A stretch of DNA of 6,337 bases from Rhodobacterales bacterium (GCA_025357355.1 JANXPK010000863.1:1-6337), one strand, 5' to 3'. Counted from the first letter of the stretch, positions 1 to 6,265 are shown. Made by a program: numbers and translations. Notes: generated by a model not told the origin, from the sequence alone.

Positions 1-915
1 CTCGGCGGGGTTCTGCGCGCCGATGTCCAGACCGACCGGCGCATGCAGGCGGGCAATCTCTTCGGGCGTGAAACCGCGCGCCGCCAGCCGTTCCACCCGT
101 TTGGCATGGGTGCGCTTGGACCCCAGACAGCCGACATAGAACGCGGGCGAGCGCAGGGCAAAGGCCAGTGCGGGATCGTCCAGCTTGGGGTCATGGGTCA
201 GCGTCACCACCGCCGTGCGCGCATCCGGCGCAAGCCGGGTCAACGCGGCGTCGGGCCATTCGTCGATCACTGCTTCACCGGGAAACCGCGCCGCCGCACC
301 AAAGGCGGTGCGCGGGTCGATCAGGACCGGCGCATAGCCCAGCGTGCGCGCCATCCCCATCAGGGCCTGCGCGATGTGTACGGCCCCCACCACGATCAAT
401 CGCAGCGCGGGGTTGTGGACAGCGATGAAGCGCCCCTCGTCCACGCCCGAGCGGTCCGACCGCAGCCGTGCATCGACGCCCGCATCCTCGCCCGGAGCGA
501 TCAGTTGACGCTGAAACTGCGCCAGATCGGTCACCAGCGCCACCGGCACCAGTGCCGCGCGCCCCGCCACCAAAGAGGCCAGCAGGTCCTCGCCCAGCGC
601 CGCGACCGGCTCGACCAGAACCCGGATGGTGCCGCCACACGCCAGACCGACGGCAAAGGCATCCTCGTCGCTGACGCCGTAGGTCAGAAGGCGGGGCCTG
701 CCGTCGCGCAGCGCCTCGCCCGCCTCGACCACCACCGCGCCCTCGACACAGCCACCCGAGACCGAGCCCATCATGGTGCCCGCGCCGTCGACCACCATCT
801 GGCTGCCTGCGGCACGCGGGGCGGAACCCCAGGTTTCGACCACGGTTGCGAGAACCGCGCCACGTCCGCTGCGGTGCCAGTCAAGCGCCAGTTCAGGGAT
901 ATTGTCAGGGGTCAT
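1..915 (-). CDS. XdhC/CoxI-family molybdoenzyme maturation protein (3' end outside window)
   Basis: The family helps insert or sulfurate the molybdenum cofactor of xanthine dehydrogenase/CO dehydrogenase-type enzymes in the cytoplasm. The reverse strand gives 305 codons open to the left edge, with no stop reached. The N-terminal XdhC_CoxI domain shows GSAPR near residue 30, then GSVSGGCVE (50-58) and GLACGG (90-95), with the two family cysteines C56 and C93. A Rossmann-like C-terminal domain begins at IVVGAVHIAQAL (174-185). It continues with LIDPR (198-202), YVGCLGSKRTH (260-270) and HAPVGLDIGAQNPAE (291-305). That last motif normally lies near the family's C-terminus, so perhaps 20-30 residues are missing. 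The GAVHIA form of the nucleotide loop looks closer to CoxI-type than to classical XdhC (GAGHVG) proteins. The start at 915 is chosen because GGAGG precedes it by 5 nt; an in-frame ATG at 936 lacks such a site. The target molybdoenzyme is not visible. The family is sure; the partner enzyme is unknown. Confidence 0.93.
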   Translation of the reverse strand, partial: MTPDNIPELALDWHRSGRGAVLATVVETWGSAPRAAGSQMVVDGAGTMMGSVSGGCVEGAVVVEAGEALRDGRPRLLTYGVSDEDAFAVGLACGGTIRVLVEPVAALGEDLLASLVAGRAALVPVALVTDLAQFQRQLIAPGEDAGVDARLRSDRSGVDEGRFIAVHNPALRLIVVGAVHIAQALMGMARTLGYAPVLIDPRTAFGAAARFPGEAVIDEWPDAALTRLAPDARTAVVTLTHDPKLDDPALAFALRSPAFYVGCLGSKRTHAKRVERLAARGFTPEEIARLHAPVGLDIGAQNPAE

Positions 916-920
916 GGTGT

Positions 921-925
921 CCTCC
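921..925 (-). promoter_or_regulatory. Ribosome binding site of the XdhC-family gene
   Basis: GGAGG on the reverse strand is separated by five bases (ACACC) from the ATG at 915. It settles the start at 915 rather than at the in-frame ATG at 936, because it lies inside the coding sequence that the longer start would give. Confidence 0.8.
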
Positions 926-959
926 GTCAGAGCCATGATGCGCCAGCCGGCAGGCAATG

Positions 960-990
960 AAAAGCGCCGCCGGAACGGGTCCGGCGGCGC
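960..990 (-). terminator. Rho-independent terminator of the OmpA-family gene
   Basis: A perfect 11-bp inverted repeat (GCGCCGCCGGA at 964-974 and TCCGGCGGCGC at 980-990) encloses a 5-base loop. Read leftward, the stem is followed by TTTTCATT, the layout of an intrinsic terminator. It starts 18 bases beyond the stop of the OmpA-family gene at 1009 and ends 45 bases before the XdhC-family start at 915. Read rightward there is no T-run after the stem, so it should act on leftward transcription only. The short T-run may allow some read-through. Confidence 0.85.
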
Positions 991-1008
991 CAAGTCATCG
1001 TGCAGGTG

Positions 1009-2976
1009 TCAGATCTGGCCCGCATGCAAGAGCGGGGTGATGATCCGCACCGCCACCCAGCGGTTGGCCGGTTCCGGGCCAAAGGTGTCAACCCTGAGCT
1101 CGCTTTCGCCGTAACCCTGCACCACCAGATTTTCCGGCGGCACAGCGAAGTCTTCGGTCAGCGCCTTGGCCACCGATTCCGCACGCTGGTCTGACAGCGC
1201 CAGGTTAGCGGCGGCAGAGCCTACGGCGTCGGTATGGCCTTCGACCAGGAACATCTCACCCGGATTGTTCTTGATCAACTGGTTCAGCATGCCGCCCAGC
1301 TTTTCAAGCTTGCCCGCCTGATCCGCCGAAATCGCCGCCGAGCCTGAATCGAATGTGATGTCGTTCAGATCAACCGAAGGGGCCAGAACGCGCACTTCGG
1401 GGATGGTGCGGATCTGGTTCAGGCTGAAGCTGCGCCCCAGATGGGCCGCGTCCGAGGCGGCAATCGCGGCACGCCAGTGGTCGAAGTCCTGATCAATGGT
1501 GATCCGCTCGCGGATGGGCTGCGGATGCGGCAGGATCTTGATGTTCACCTTGATTTCGATGATCAGATCGTCGAACAGCACGCGATCATGGCCGTCACGG
1601 TCGTAGTAGACGCGCCGCAGCACCCGTCCGGTCGCATCACGCAAGGTCACGATCTGGGTGCCGTCCGGACGACGCACAACGGTGCGGGTCGAGCCATCGC
1701 CGAAGACTTCGGTCCGGATGATCACGCCGGGCCGGCGCAGCAGGGTGTCGTCGTCCTTGTAGACCTGATAACGGCCGTCGCGATCCCGCACCACCACCCG
1801 GTCGCCGGTGTTCTGGATCACCTGATGGTCGTGGTTGATCAACGCGCCGACGGCAAGGGCACCAAGGGCAACCAGACCGAACTTTTCAAAGTCCGACAGG
1901 CCGGTCTTCTTGCCGGGCGCCACCTGAACGGGGGCTGCGGCAAATTCCTGCGAAGAGGTGCGGTTGTCCTGATCGGTGATCACTGCGTTCAGCACCGTCG
2001 CATCCTTGGCCGGCGCTTCATCGGCGGGCAACTTGCCAGCCGCCGGTTTGCCGGCCTCTTTTGCGGCGGCAAGATCCGGAACCTTGTTGGCCTTGTCGCG
2101 CTTTGCGCCCTGATCAATGGTCTTTTGCAGGCTCTTGACAGCGTCGTCCGTCGGGACAGGGGCGTCGACGACCTTGACGGTGGGATCAGCCGCCGCCTTG
2201 TCCGCCGCGTCCTTTTCGGCCTTCTTGGTCGCTTCCACAACGGCCGCATCAGCCGGCGGCAAGGTTACGTCCGTGGTATCAGCCGCCTTGGCCTTGCCGT
2301 TGGCCTTGCCGCCGGTCTTGGCCGTGGCGCCCGCCTCGCATTTCGCCGGGGTCTTGGCAACCACGCATTGCGCCCCATCCGGGCAGGCGGTGGCTTTGTC
2401 AGGCAGGCAGACGAAGACCTGGCCCGCAACGGTCACCGAGGCGAGCGCCGCCGCACCTGCCGCAGTCGTCGCGGTCGCCGTGGTATCGGTGGTGGTGGCG
2501 GTGGTGGTATCCGTCGTCGTCGCGGCCTTTTCGGCTTTCTTGGCCGCCTTCTTGGCGGCCTTGTCCGCCGCCGCCTGATCCGCCGCCGCCTTGTCAGCTG
2601 CGGCTTTGTCCGCTGCGGCCTTGTCGGCTGCAGCCTGATCGGCCGCGGCCTTGTCGGCTGCCGCCTTGTCCGCCGCGGCCTTGTCCGCCACCGCCTTGTC
2701 GGCTGCGGTCTGATCGGTCGCCGCGGGGGCGGTGGTGCCTGCGGCCTTGGCGGCCGCATCGGCGATGGCCTGCTTGGCCTTGTTTTCGCAATTGTCGGCG
2801 TTCTTCACCACGACGCAGAACGCGCCGTCGGGGCAGACCGCCGTCTTGTCCGGCAGGCAGATCACCGCCTTGCCGTCCACGGTCACGGTCGGGAACGTCT
2901 GTGCCTGCGCCGCAAAGGGCGGCACGACGTAGAACGCAAGCGCCAATATGGTTGAAGAGTTGATCAGCCTTTTCAT
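1009..2976 (-). CDS. Secreted OmpA-family peptidoglycan-binding protein with duplicated four-Cys module and ADKAA repeats
   Basis: This 655-residue envelope protein is predicted to anchor to peptidoglycan. A signal peptide (KR, then a hydrophobic core, then AQA) should be cleaved after residue 25. Residues 29-64 and 179-214 are two copies of a four-cysteine module. Between them lie ten AADKA-type pentapeptides (91-140) and a Lys/Thr-rich linker (141-175). Residues 215-355 are Ala/Lys/Asp-rich and probably extended. A hydrophobic stretch (366-380) is followed by a charged segment with RDRDGR, RRPDGT and YDRDGH (about 390-465). The OmpA C-terminal domain spans about 536-648: ITFDSGSAAIS, then VEGHTDAVG (578-586) and LSDQRAESV (594-602). 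D583 and R598 sit 15 apart, as the two diaminopimelate-binding residues do in OmpA domains. No transmembrane beta-barrel is apparent. The start at 2976 is chosen for its AAAGGA site and signal peptide; an upstream ATG at 3099 would bury the signal under 41 unconvincing residues. The OmpA domain is sure; the role of the N-terminal half is unknown. Confidence 0.93.
   Translation of the reverse strand: MKRLINSSTILALAFYVVPPFAAQAQTFPTVTVDGKAVICLPDKTAVCPDGAFCVVVKNADNCENKAKQAIADAAAKAAGTTAPAATDQTAADKAVADKAAADKAAADKAAADQAAADKAAADKAAADKAAADQAAADKAAKKAAKKAEKAATTTDTTTATTTDTTATATTAAGAAALASVTVAGQVFVCLPDKATACPDGAQCVVAKTPAKCEAGATAKTGGKANGKAKAADTTDVTLPPADAAVVEATKKAEKDAADKAAADPTVKVVDAPVPTDDAVKSLQKTIDQGAKRDKANKVPDLAAAKEAGKPAAGKLPADEAPAKDATVLNAVITDQDNRTSSQEFAAAPVQVAPGKKTGLSDFEKFGLVALGALAVGALINHDHQVIQNTGDRVVVRDRDGRYQVYKDDDTLLRRPGVIIRTEVFGDGSTRTVVRRPDGTQIVTLRDATGRVLRRVYYDRDGHDRVLFDDLIIEIKVNIKILPHPQPIRERITIDQDFDHWRAAIAASDAAHLGRSFSLNQIRTIPEVRVLAPSVDLNDITFDSGSAAISADQAGKLEKLGGMLNQLIKNNPGEMFLVEGHTDAVGSAAANLALSDQRAESVAKALTEDFAVPPENLVVQGYGESELRVDTFGPEPANRWVAVRIITPLLHAGQI
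2335..2442 (-). repeat. Four-cysteine module, copy 2 (within the OmpA-family gene)
   Basis: Residues 179-214 carry C190, C198, C204 and C213, spaced C-x7-C-x5-C-x8-C. They share CLPDK, CPDGA, CVV and a final CE with copy 1. By eye, 20 of 36 residues are identical between the copies. The protein is predicted to be periplasmic, so the cysteines could form two disulfides. I do not recognise a named domain. Confidence 0.85.
2557..2706 (-). repeat. Ten tandem 15-bp units encoding AADKA pentapeptides
   Basis: Residues 91-140 are ten consecutive five-residue units of the form AADKA, with VADKA at unit 2 and AADQA at units 5 and 9. The DNA period is 15 bp with scattered synonymous differences, seen on the plus strand as recurring ttgtc/tgatc steps every 15 bases. 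A degenerate unit (ATDQT, residues 86-90) precedes it, and an AKKAAKKAEKAA segment follows. The composition resembles the helical Ala/Lys-rich spacer of TolA-like envelope proteins. Gain or loss of a unit would keep the reading frame, so length could vary between strains. Confidence 0.9.
2785..2892 (-). repeat. Four-cysteine module, copy 1 (within the OmpA-family gene)
   Basis: Residues 29-64, right after the predicted signal peptide, hold C40, C48, C54 and C63 with exactly the spacing of copy 2 (C-x7-C-x5-C-x8-C). Shared words are VTV, CLPDK, CPDGA, CVV and a final CE. The copies start exactly 150 codons apart, which suggests an internal duplication later separated by growth of the pentapeptide tract. 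Confidence 0.85.
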
Positions 2977-2982
2977 TCGATA

Positions 2983-2988
2983 TCCTTT
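2983..2988 (-). promoter_or_regulatory. Ribosome binding site of the OmpA-family gene
   Basis: AAAGGA on the reverse strand lies six bases upstream of the ATG at 2976. It supports this start over the in-frame ATG at 3099 and places the signal peptide at the very N-terminus. Confidence 0.7.
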
Positions 2989-3059
2989 CACGGAAGTCAG
3001 AGGCAGCCGGACAGACCTAAGGCAGGGCCCGCTGCATCTCCTGTAAACTGCATAACGGG

Positions 3060-3065
3060 ATTGTA
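3060..3065 (-). promoter_or_regulatory. Candidate -10 element for the OmpA-family gene
   Basis: TACAAT on the reverse strand matches the sigma-70 -10 consensus at five of six positions. It would give an untranslated leader of roughly 75-80 bases. No good -35 lies 16-18 bases upstream; the best at 18-base spacing is GTGTCG. The whole gap (2977-3139) has lower GC than its surroundings, as expected for a promoter region, and I find no other gene in it. Confidence 0.3.
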
Positions 3066-3139
3066 GACTGATATGCGATAGCACGACACTGCGAGGCAAT
3101 GACTGGTTTCATATTCGGCAAGAGGGCGCCGTCCTATAC

Positions 3140-4045
3140 TTACGGGTTAGTCGCTGGATGCCAAAGGTCAAGACAACGGCGGACATTCTGGCCATGCACC
3201 GTCTCATACGGCGCGAAGTATTGCAGATGCCCCGCCGCCAGATCATCGGCAATCACCGTGCGCATCGGCGTGTCCGCAAGATCCGGCTCATGTTCCAGCC
3301 GTTGCAGCCAGCGAATGTAGCGCTGGGTTGCACGCAACAGATCCACCGTATAGCCGCCGTGCGCAATCACCTCGGGGTCGCCGTGGCAGGGCAACACATG
3401 GGCGGGCACAAGCGCCGCCAGCCGGTCCAGGTCGGCCAGATGAATGGCAAAATCGGCAGGCGCTCCGACATAGGTCACCGTGTCCTCGACCGTATCGCCC
3501 GCCAGCAAGACGCCCTCGGCGGGCAGCCACAGCACTGTTGCGTCGTCCGAATGAATATTCGCCTCGATCAGGGTGACGTGCCGGGTGCCGACGCGCAGCC
3601 GCATCTGCCCGCTGAAGGTGACATCCGGCAGGATCAGGGGGCAGATCGCGGGCGGGCCATGATCGGTCCCGGCCTCGATCGCTGCCTGACGCGCCCGCAG
3701 ATGCGCCAGCGTCCGGGCATTGGCGATGACCTCGACCCCGTCGAATGCCGCCGTGCCCGCGACATGATCGAGATGCCAATGCGACAGCACGACGCGCAGG
3801 TGGCGCACCCCCCGCGCCATCAACGCCGCGCGGATCACCTCGCCATGGGCGACCGACACCTGCGTGTCATAGACCAGCGCCTCGTCCCCGCTGATCACGG
3901 CGTAAGAGGCGATGCCGAGCGACAGGGCGCCATCATCGACCCAGTTGTCATACGCGGCAAAGCGGTGGCCCGGCACGCGGCCATCGTAAAACGCCAGAAC
4001 GCCCGGCACAGGCTCCAGCACACGCAGATACCTTGTCAGATCCAT
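3140..4045 (-). CDS. MBL-fold metallo-hydrolase
   Basis: This 301-residue metallo-beta-lactamase-superfamily enzyme is probably a two-metal (zinc-type) hydrolase in the cytoplasm, since no signal peptide is seen. The metal-binding set is complete. HWHLDH at 89-94 gives H89, H91, D93 and H94. H165 (NIHSDD) is the third-motif histidine, D184 (LLAGDT) the bridging aspartate and H221 (LPCHGD) the last histidine. Preceding strands (ASYAVIS, EALVYDT at about 46-61) fit the first half of the fold. Residues after about 232 form a helical tail. The substrate cannot be read from sequence: lactonases, glyoxalase-like hydrolases and other MBL enzymes share these motifs. The start at 4045 has AGGG six bases upstream. 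The gene is divergent from the glycosyltransferase and its stop (TAA) lies 163 bases upstream of the OmpA-family start, so it is probably a separate unit. Confidence 0.92.
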   Translation of the reverse strand: MDLTRYLRVLEPVPGVLAFYDGRVPGHRFAAYDNWVDDGALSLGIASYAVISGDEALVYDTQVSVAHGEVIRAALMARGVRHLRVVLSHWHLDHVAGTAAFDGVEVIANARTLAHLRARQAAIEAGTDHGPPAICPLILPDVTFSGQMRLRVGTRHVTLIEANIHSDDATVLWLPAEGVLLAGDTVEDTVTYVGAPADFAIHLADLDRLAALVPAHVLPCHGDPEVIAHGGYTVDLLRATQRYIRWLQRLEHEPDLADTPMRTVIADDLAAGHLQYFAPYETVHGQNVRRCLDLWHPATNP

Positions 4046-4119
4046 GCGCCACCCTGTCGCGCCGTCCCCATGGGGTCAACCCATTTGCACAGCCCTTGCA
4101 CCCCTGTTAGGCCTGTCCC
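4046..4119. promoter_or_regulatory. Divergent promoter region between hydrolase and glycosyltransferase
   Basis: These 74 bases must hold the promoters of both divergent genes. On the reverse strand TTGACC (4074-4079) is a good -35, but the -10 position 17 bases on (CAGGGT, 4051-4056) is poor. On the plus strand TTGCAC (4085-4090) is followed after 16 bases by TTAGGC (4107-4112). A 10-bp palindrome, CCCCATGGGG, sits at 4066-4075 and overlaps the reverse -35. If the plus-strand elements are right, transcription would begin at about the ATG at 4120, giving a leaderless message. Confidence 0.35.
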
Positions 4120-5133
4120 ATGCGCGCCCTGATGATCCTGACCGTCAAGAACGAAGCAGCATTTCTGCTGGAATGGCTGGCCCATCACCAGACCTGCGGC
4201 TTTGACCATGTGCTGGCCTATTCCAACGATTGCAGCGACGGCACAGATGTGATGCTGGACCGGTTGGCTGCAATGGGCCTGCTCACCCATGTCCGCAACA
4301 ATGGCGCGGCGGAGGAGGGGCCGCAGTGGGCCGCGCTGAAGGCCGCTGACAAGCACCCTCTGGTCAAGGCCGCCGACTGGCTCTTGTTCGCCGATATCGA
4401 CGAGTTTGTGAATGTGCATGTCGGCGACCATACGCTGACCGCCCTGCTGCACGCCCTGCCCGAGGCTGACGCCATCGCCCTGACCTGGCGACTGTTCGGC
4501 AATGCGGGTGTGGTGGCCTTTCAGGACCAGCCGGTGACCCAGACCTTCTTCCGTGCGGCACCTGCTACCCTGGGCTGGCCATGGCGGGCGCAGATGTTCA
4601 AGACGCTGTTTCGCGGTGGCATGTATCGCAAGCTTGGCGTCCACCGCCCGCGCAATGCCCCCGGCCAAACCCCGCGCTGGTTCGATGGCTCCGGTCGGAC
4701 AATGGACGACACGCCGCGCCTGTTCTCCGACTACCGGCAGGACAATTACCAACTGGTGCAGTTGAACCACTACGCCTTGGGCGCCATGCAAAGCTACCTC
4801 GTCAAATGCGACCGTGGCCGCGCCAACCGCGAGGCGCAGGCCTTTGACCTTGGCTACTGGGTCGAGCGCAATCTGTGCGAGGCCGAGGACCGCTCGATCG
4901 CCGACCTCGACAGTTCCCCCCTGCGCGCCGAACTGCATGCCGATCCGGTGCTGGGGCCGCTGCACCGCGCGGCCGTGGCCTGGCGTCAGGGCCGATTCGC
5001 CGCCCTGATGGCCGAAGAACCCTGGCGCGCCCTCTACGGCCGCCTGCTGATGACCCGCACCAGCCGCAGCCTGTCACCGCAAGAGGCCGCCCTGATCCAT
5101 CGCCATAACCCGCTGCTGCCCGGCCCTGACTGA
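4120..5133 (+). CDS. Family 2-type (GT-A fold) glycosyltransferase
   Basis: This 337-residue protein should transfer a sugar from a nucleotide-sugar donor onto a surface glycan or other acceptor. The N-terminus, ILTVKNEAAFLLEWLAHH (6-23), is the opening of the Glyco_tranf_2_4-like GT-A group. It is followed by HVLAYSNDCSDGT (30-42), the donor-side loop, and LLFADIDEFVNV (88-99), whose D92-x-D94 is the metal/nucleotide-sugar DxD motif. LGVHRPR (172-178) and LNHYAL (215-220) are further segments typical of this group. There are no membrane helices and no signal peptide, so it is probably cytosolic or peripheral. The start at 4120 has only a weak AGG upstream; the next ATG at 4132 has no better site and would remove part of the first strand. 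Donor and acceptor are unknown. It is followed on the same strand, after 181 bases, by the hydrolase-like gene at 5315. Confidence 0.9.
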   Translation: MRALMILTVKNEAAFLLEWLAHHQTCGFDHVLAYSNDCSDGTDVMLDRLAAMGLLTHVRNNGAAEEGPQWAALKAADKHPLVKAADWLLFADIDEFVNVHVGDHTLTALLHALPEADAIALTWRLFGNAGVVAFQDQPVTQTFFRAAPATLGWPWRAQMFKTLFRGGMYRKLGVHRPRNAPGQTPRWFDGSGRTMDDTPRLFSDYRQDNYQLVQLNHYALGAMQSYLVKCDRGRANREAQAFDLGYWVERNLCEAEDRSIADLDSSPLRAELHADPVLGPLHRAAVAWRQGRFAALMAEEPWRALYGRLLMTRTSRSLSPQEAALIHRHNPLLPGPD

Positions 5134-5314
5134 CCCGGCGCGGCGGCTGATTTGGTTTTGCCTCCGTATACTTGGGTCAAATTGAAACAATCCGCACGGA
5201 CTGTCGCCAAGGCCCTGCCAATGTGCCCAGAAGTCTTCTTGATTGCGCCATCGTCGGCAGCGATACTGCAAGACAGTGTAGCCGGTTGCATGTTTGGACC
5301 ATGGGCGGGGATCA
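5134..5314. other. Intergenic gap, AT-richer than its flanks, no gene seen
   Basis: These 181 bases separate two co-directional genes. The middle part (about 5150-5290) has lower GC than the coding flanks. I see no convincing terminator after the glycosyltransferase stop. The gap holds a short inverted repeat (ATTG-AAA-CAAT, 5181-5191), an isolated TATACT (5167-5172) without a -35, and the promoter candidate listed separately. Open frames crossing it have no protein-like composition and no ribosome site. Confidence 0.6.
5239..5267 (+). promoter_or_regulatory. Candidate sigma-70-type promoter of the hydrolase-like gene
   Basis: TTGATT (5239-5244) and GATACT (5262-5267) are separated by the optimal 17 bases, and each matches consensus at four of six positions. 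Transcription would start near 5274, leaving a leader of about 40 bases before the ATG at 5315. This suggests the gene can be expressed independently of the upstream glycosyltransferase. Confidence 0.45.
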
Positions 5315-6244
5315 ATGTCAGACATTCAAATGGACGTGCCGGTGGATGCCACCGCCGCGACAGACCGCGATACATGGCTTGCACTGATCGAACGGATCGG
5401 CGGCGAAGAAGGGTATTTTCAGCCGCTGGGCCCCCTTCATTGGGCCTTGTTTGTCGAGGACAGCCCGACCCTGATCGTCAGTTTCGAGACGATTGCCCAG
5501 GCCCGTGCCCGCCACGGCCAGATGCCGCTTGCCCATCACATTGCGGCCGCCAACGGCTGGTCGCATCTGTGCCTGATCGCCGACGGCCTGACCTGGTACC
5601 GCGACCCTGCCGTCTACGCCTATTTCGACGATCTGGTCGACGATGCCTTTTTCGAGGATTTCGACCGCGTCCTGTTCTACGGTGCCGGTCCTGCGGCCTA
5701 TGCGGCCTGTGCGTTTTCGGTCGCGGCCCCCGGCGCGCAAGTGCTGGCTTTGAACCCGGTCGCGACGCTGAACCCGGTGCAGGCCGGGTGGGACGACCGC
5801 CACAAGGCCGACCGCCTGCTCGATTTCACCACCCGCTACGGCTATGGCCCGGCGATGGTCGAGGCTTGTACGACACTTTCGCTGGTCTATGACCCCTATT
5901 GCAAGCCTGACGCCATGCACGCCGCCCTTTACGCCGCCTCCTACAGCGCGTCCCTGCGGACGCGCTTTGCCGGGGCAGAGATCGAGCCGGTGCTGGCGCG
6001 TCTGGGCATTCTGGACGAGGTCATCATCAAGGCGGCCGAGGGCCGTCTGACCCCGGCCAGCTTTGCCGCCCTGTGGCGCAAACGGCGTGACGACACTTTG
6101 TATCTCAAGGCGCTGTTGCAACTCGTCGACACACCCAGCCACCCCAGCCGCGCCCTCCTTCTGTGCCGCAATGTCGCCGCCCGCCTGCGCCTGTCGCGCT
6201 TTCGCCGCCGCCTCGCCGAACTGACCGAGCCTGCCAAGGCTTGA
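5315..6244 (+). CDS. Alpha/beta-hydrolase-like protein of a Rhodobacterales family, catalytic serine absent
   Basis: This 309-residue protein resembles a family I remember from Rhodobacterales genomes, often auto-labelled phosphoadenosine phosphosulfate reductase. I see no PAPS-reductase hallmark such as an SGGKDS-like loop or a C-terminal ECG(I/L)H motif, so I do not accept that name. Visible landmarks are GYFQPLGPLHWALFVED (33-49), LTWYRDPAVYAYFDDLVDD (92-110) and DRVLFYGAGPAAYAACAFS (117-135). The last looks like the strand-turn-helix nucleophile elbow (G-x-S-x-G-G) of alpha/beta hydrolases, but G125 occupies the serine position and A127 the next glycine. It is followed by VLALNPVATLNP (143-154), which fits the next strand and loop. 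The C-terminus (about 285-301) is Arg-rich. The start at 5315 has a G-rich site (GGGCGGGG) four bases upstream; a TTG at 5294 in frame is less likely. It may act with the glycosyltransferase upstream, but this is only context. Function unknown. Confidence 0.82.
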   Translation: MSDIQMDVPVDATAATDRDTWLALIERIGGEEGYFQPLGPLHWALFVEDSPTLIVSFETIAQARARHGQMPLAHHIAAANGWSHLCLIADGLTWYRDPAVYAYFDDLVDDAFFEDFDRVLFYGAGPAAYAACAFSVAAPGAQVLALNPVATLNPVQAGWDDRHKADRLLDFTTRYGYGPAMVEACTTLSLVYDPYCKPDAMHAALYAASYSASLRTRFAGAEIEPVLARLGILDEVIIKAAEGRLTPASFAALWRKRRDDTLYLKALLQLVDTPSHPSRALLLCRNVAARLRLSRFRRRLAELTEPAKA

Positions 6245-6265
6245 GATTGCTGCGCCCCCCGGGGG

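Noticed and set aside
43..960. A 305-codon plus-strand frame opposite the XdhC-family gene.
   Set aside because: It has a His/Arg/Gln-rich composition typical of antisense frames, whereas the reverse strand gives unmistakable XdhC-family motifs and a GGAGG-led start.
1441..2955. A 504-codon open frame on the plus strand, opposite the OmpA-family gene.
   Set aside because: It is the antisense shadow of a GC-rich gene. Its Arg/Gly/Val-rich low-complexity text mirrors the sense pentapeptide repeats, whose 15-bp period keeps every frame open, and it shows no domain.
2977..3099. A 41-residue N-terminal extension of the OmpA-family protein from the ATG at 3099.
   Set aside because: It lacks a ribosome site, would bury the signal peptide, and covers the likely promoter and leader.
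3158..4132. A 324-codon plus-strand frame opposite the MBL-fold gene.
   Set aside because: It is an antisense shadow of a gene with a full metal-binding motif set, it overlaps the divergent promoter region, and it has no recognisable domain.
4036..4965. A 309-codon reverse-strand frame opposite the glycosyltransferase.
   Set aside because: It is antisense to a gene with clear GT-A motifs (VKNE, DxD) and would run across the divergent promoter into the hydrolase start.
3133..5180. Similar words cctatacttacgggt (3133) and ccgtatacttgggt (5164) near two gene ends.
   Set aside because: They are short and imperfect, with no extended similarity around them, so they are most likely chance.
5152..5892. 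A plus-strand frame crossing the 5134-5314 gap into the hydrolase-like gene in another frame.
   Set aside because: It starts with TTG and no ribosome site, and its later part becomes Arg/Pro/Cys-rich out-of-frame text.
5318..6142. A 274-codon reverse-strand frame opposite the hydrolase-like gene.
   Set aside because: It is low in hydrophobic-core pattern and rich in Gly/Arg/Gln, as expected of an antisense frame; the sense protein has family-like motifs.
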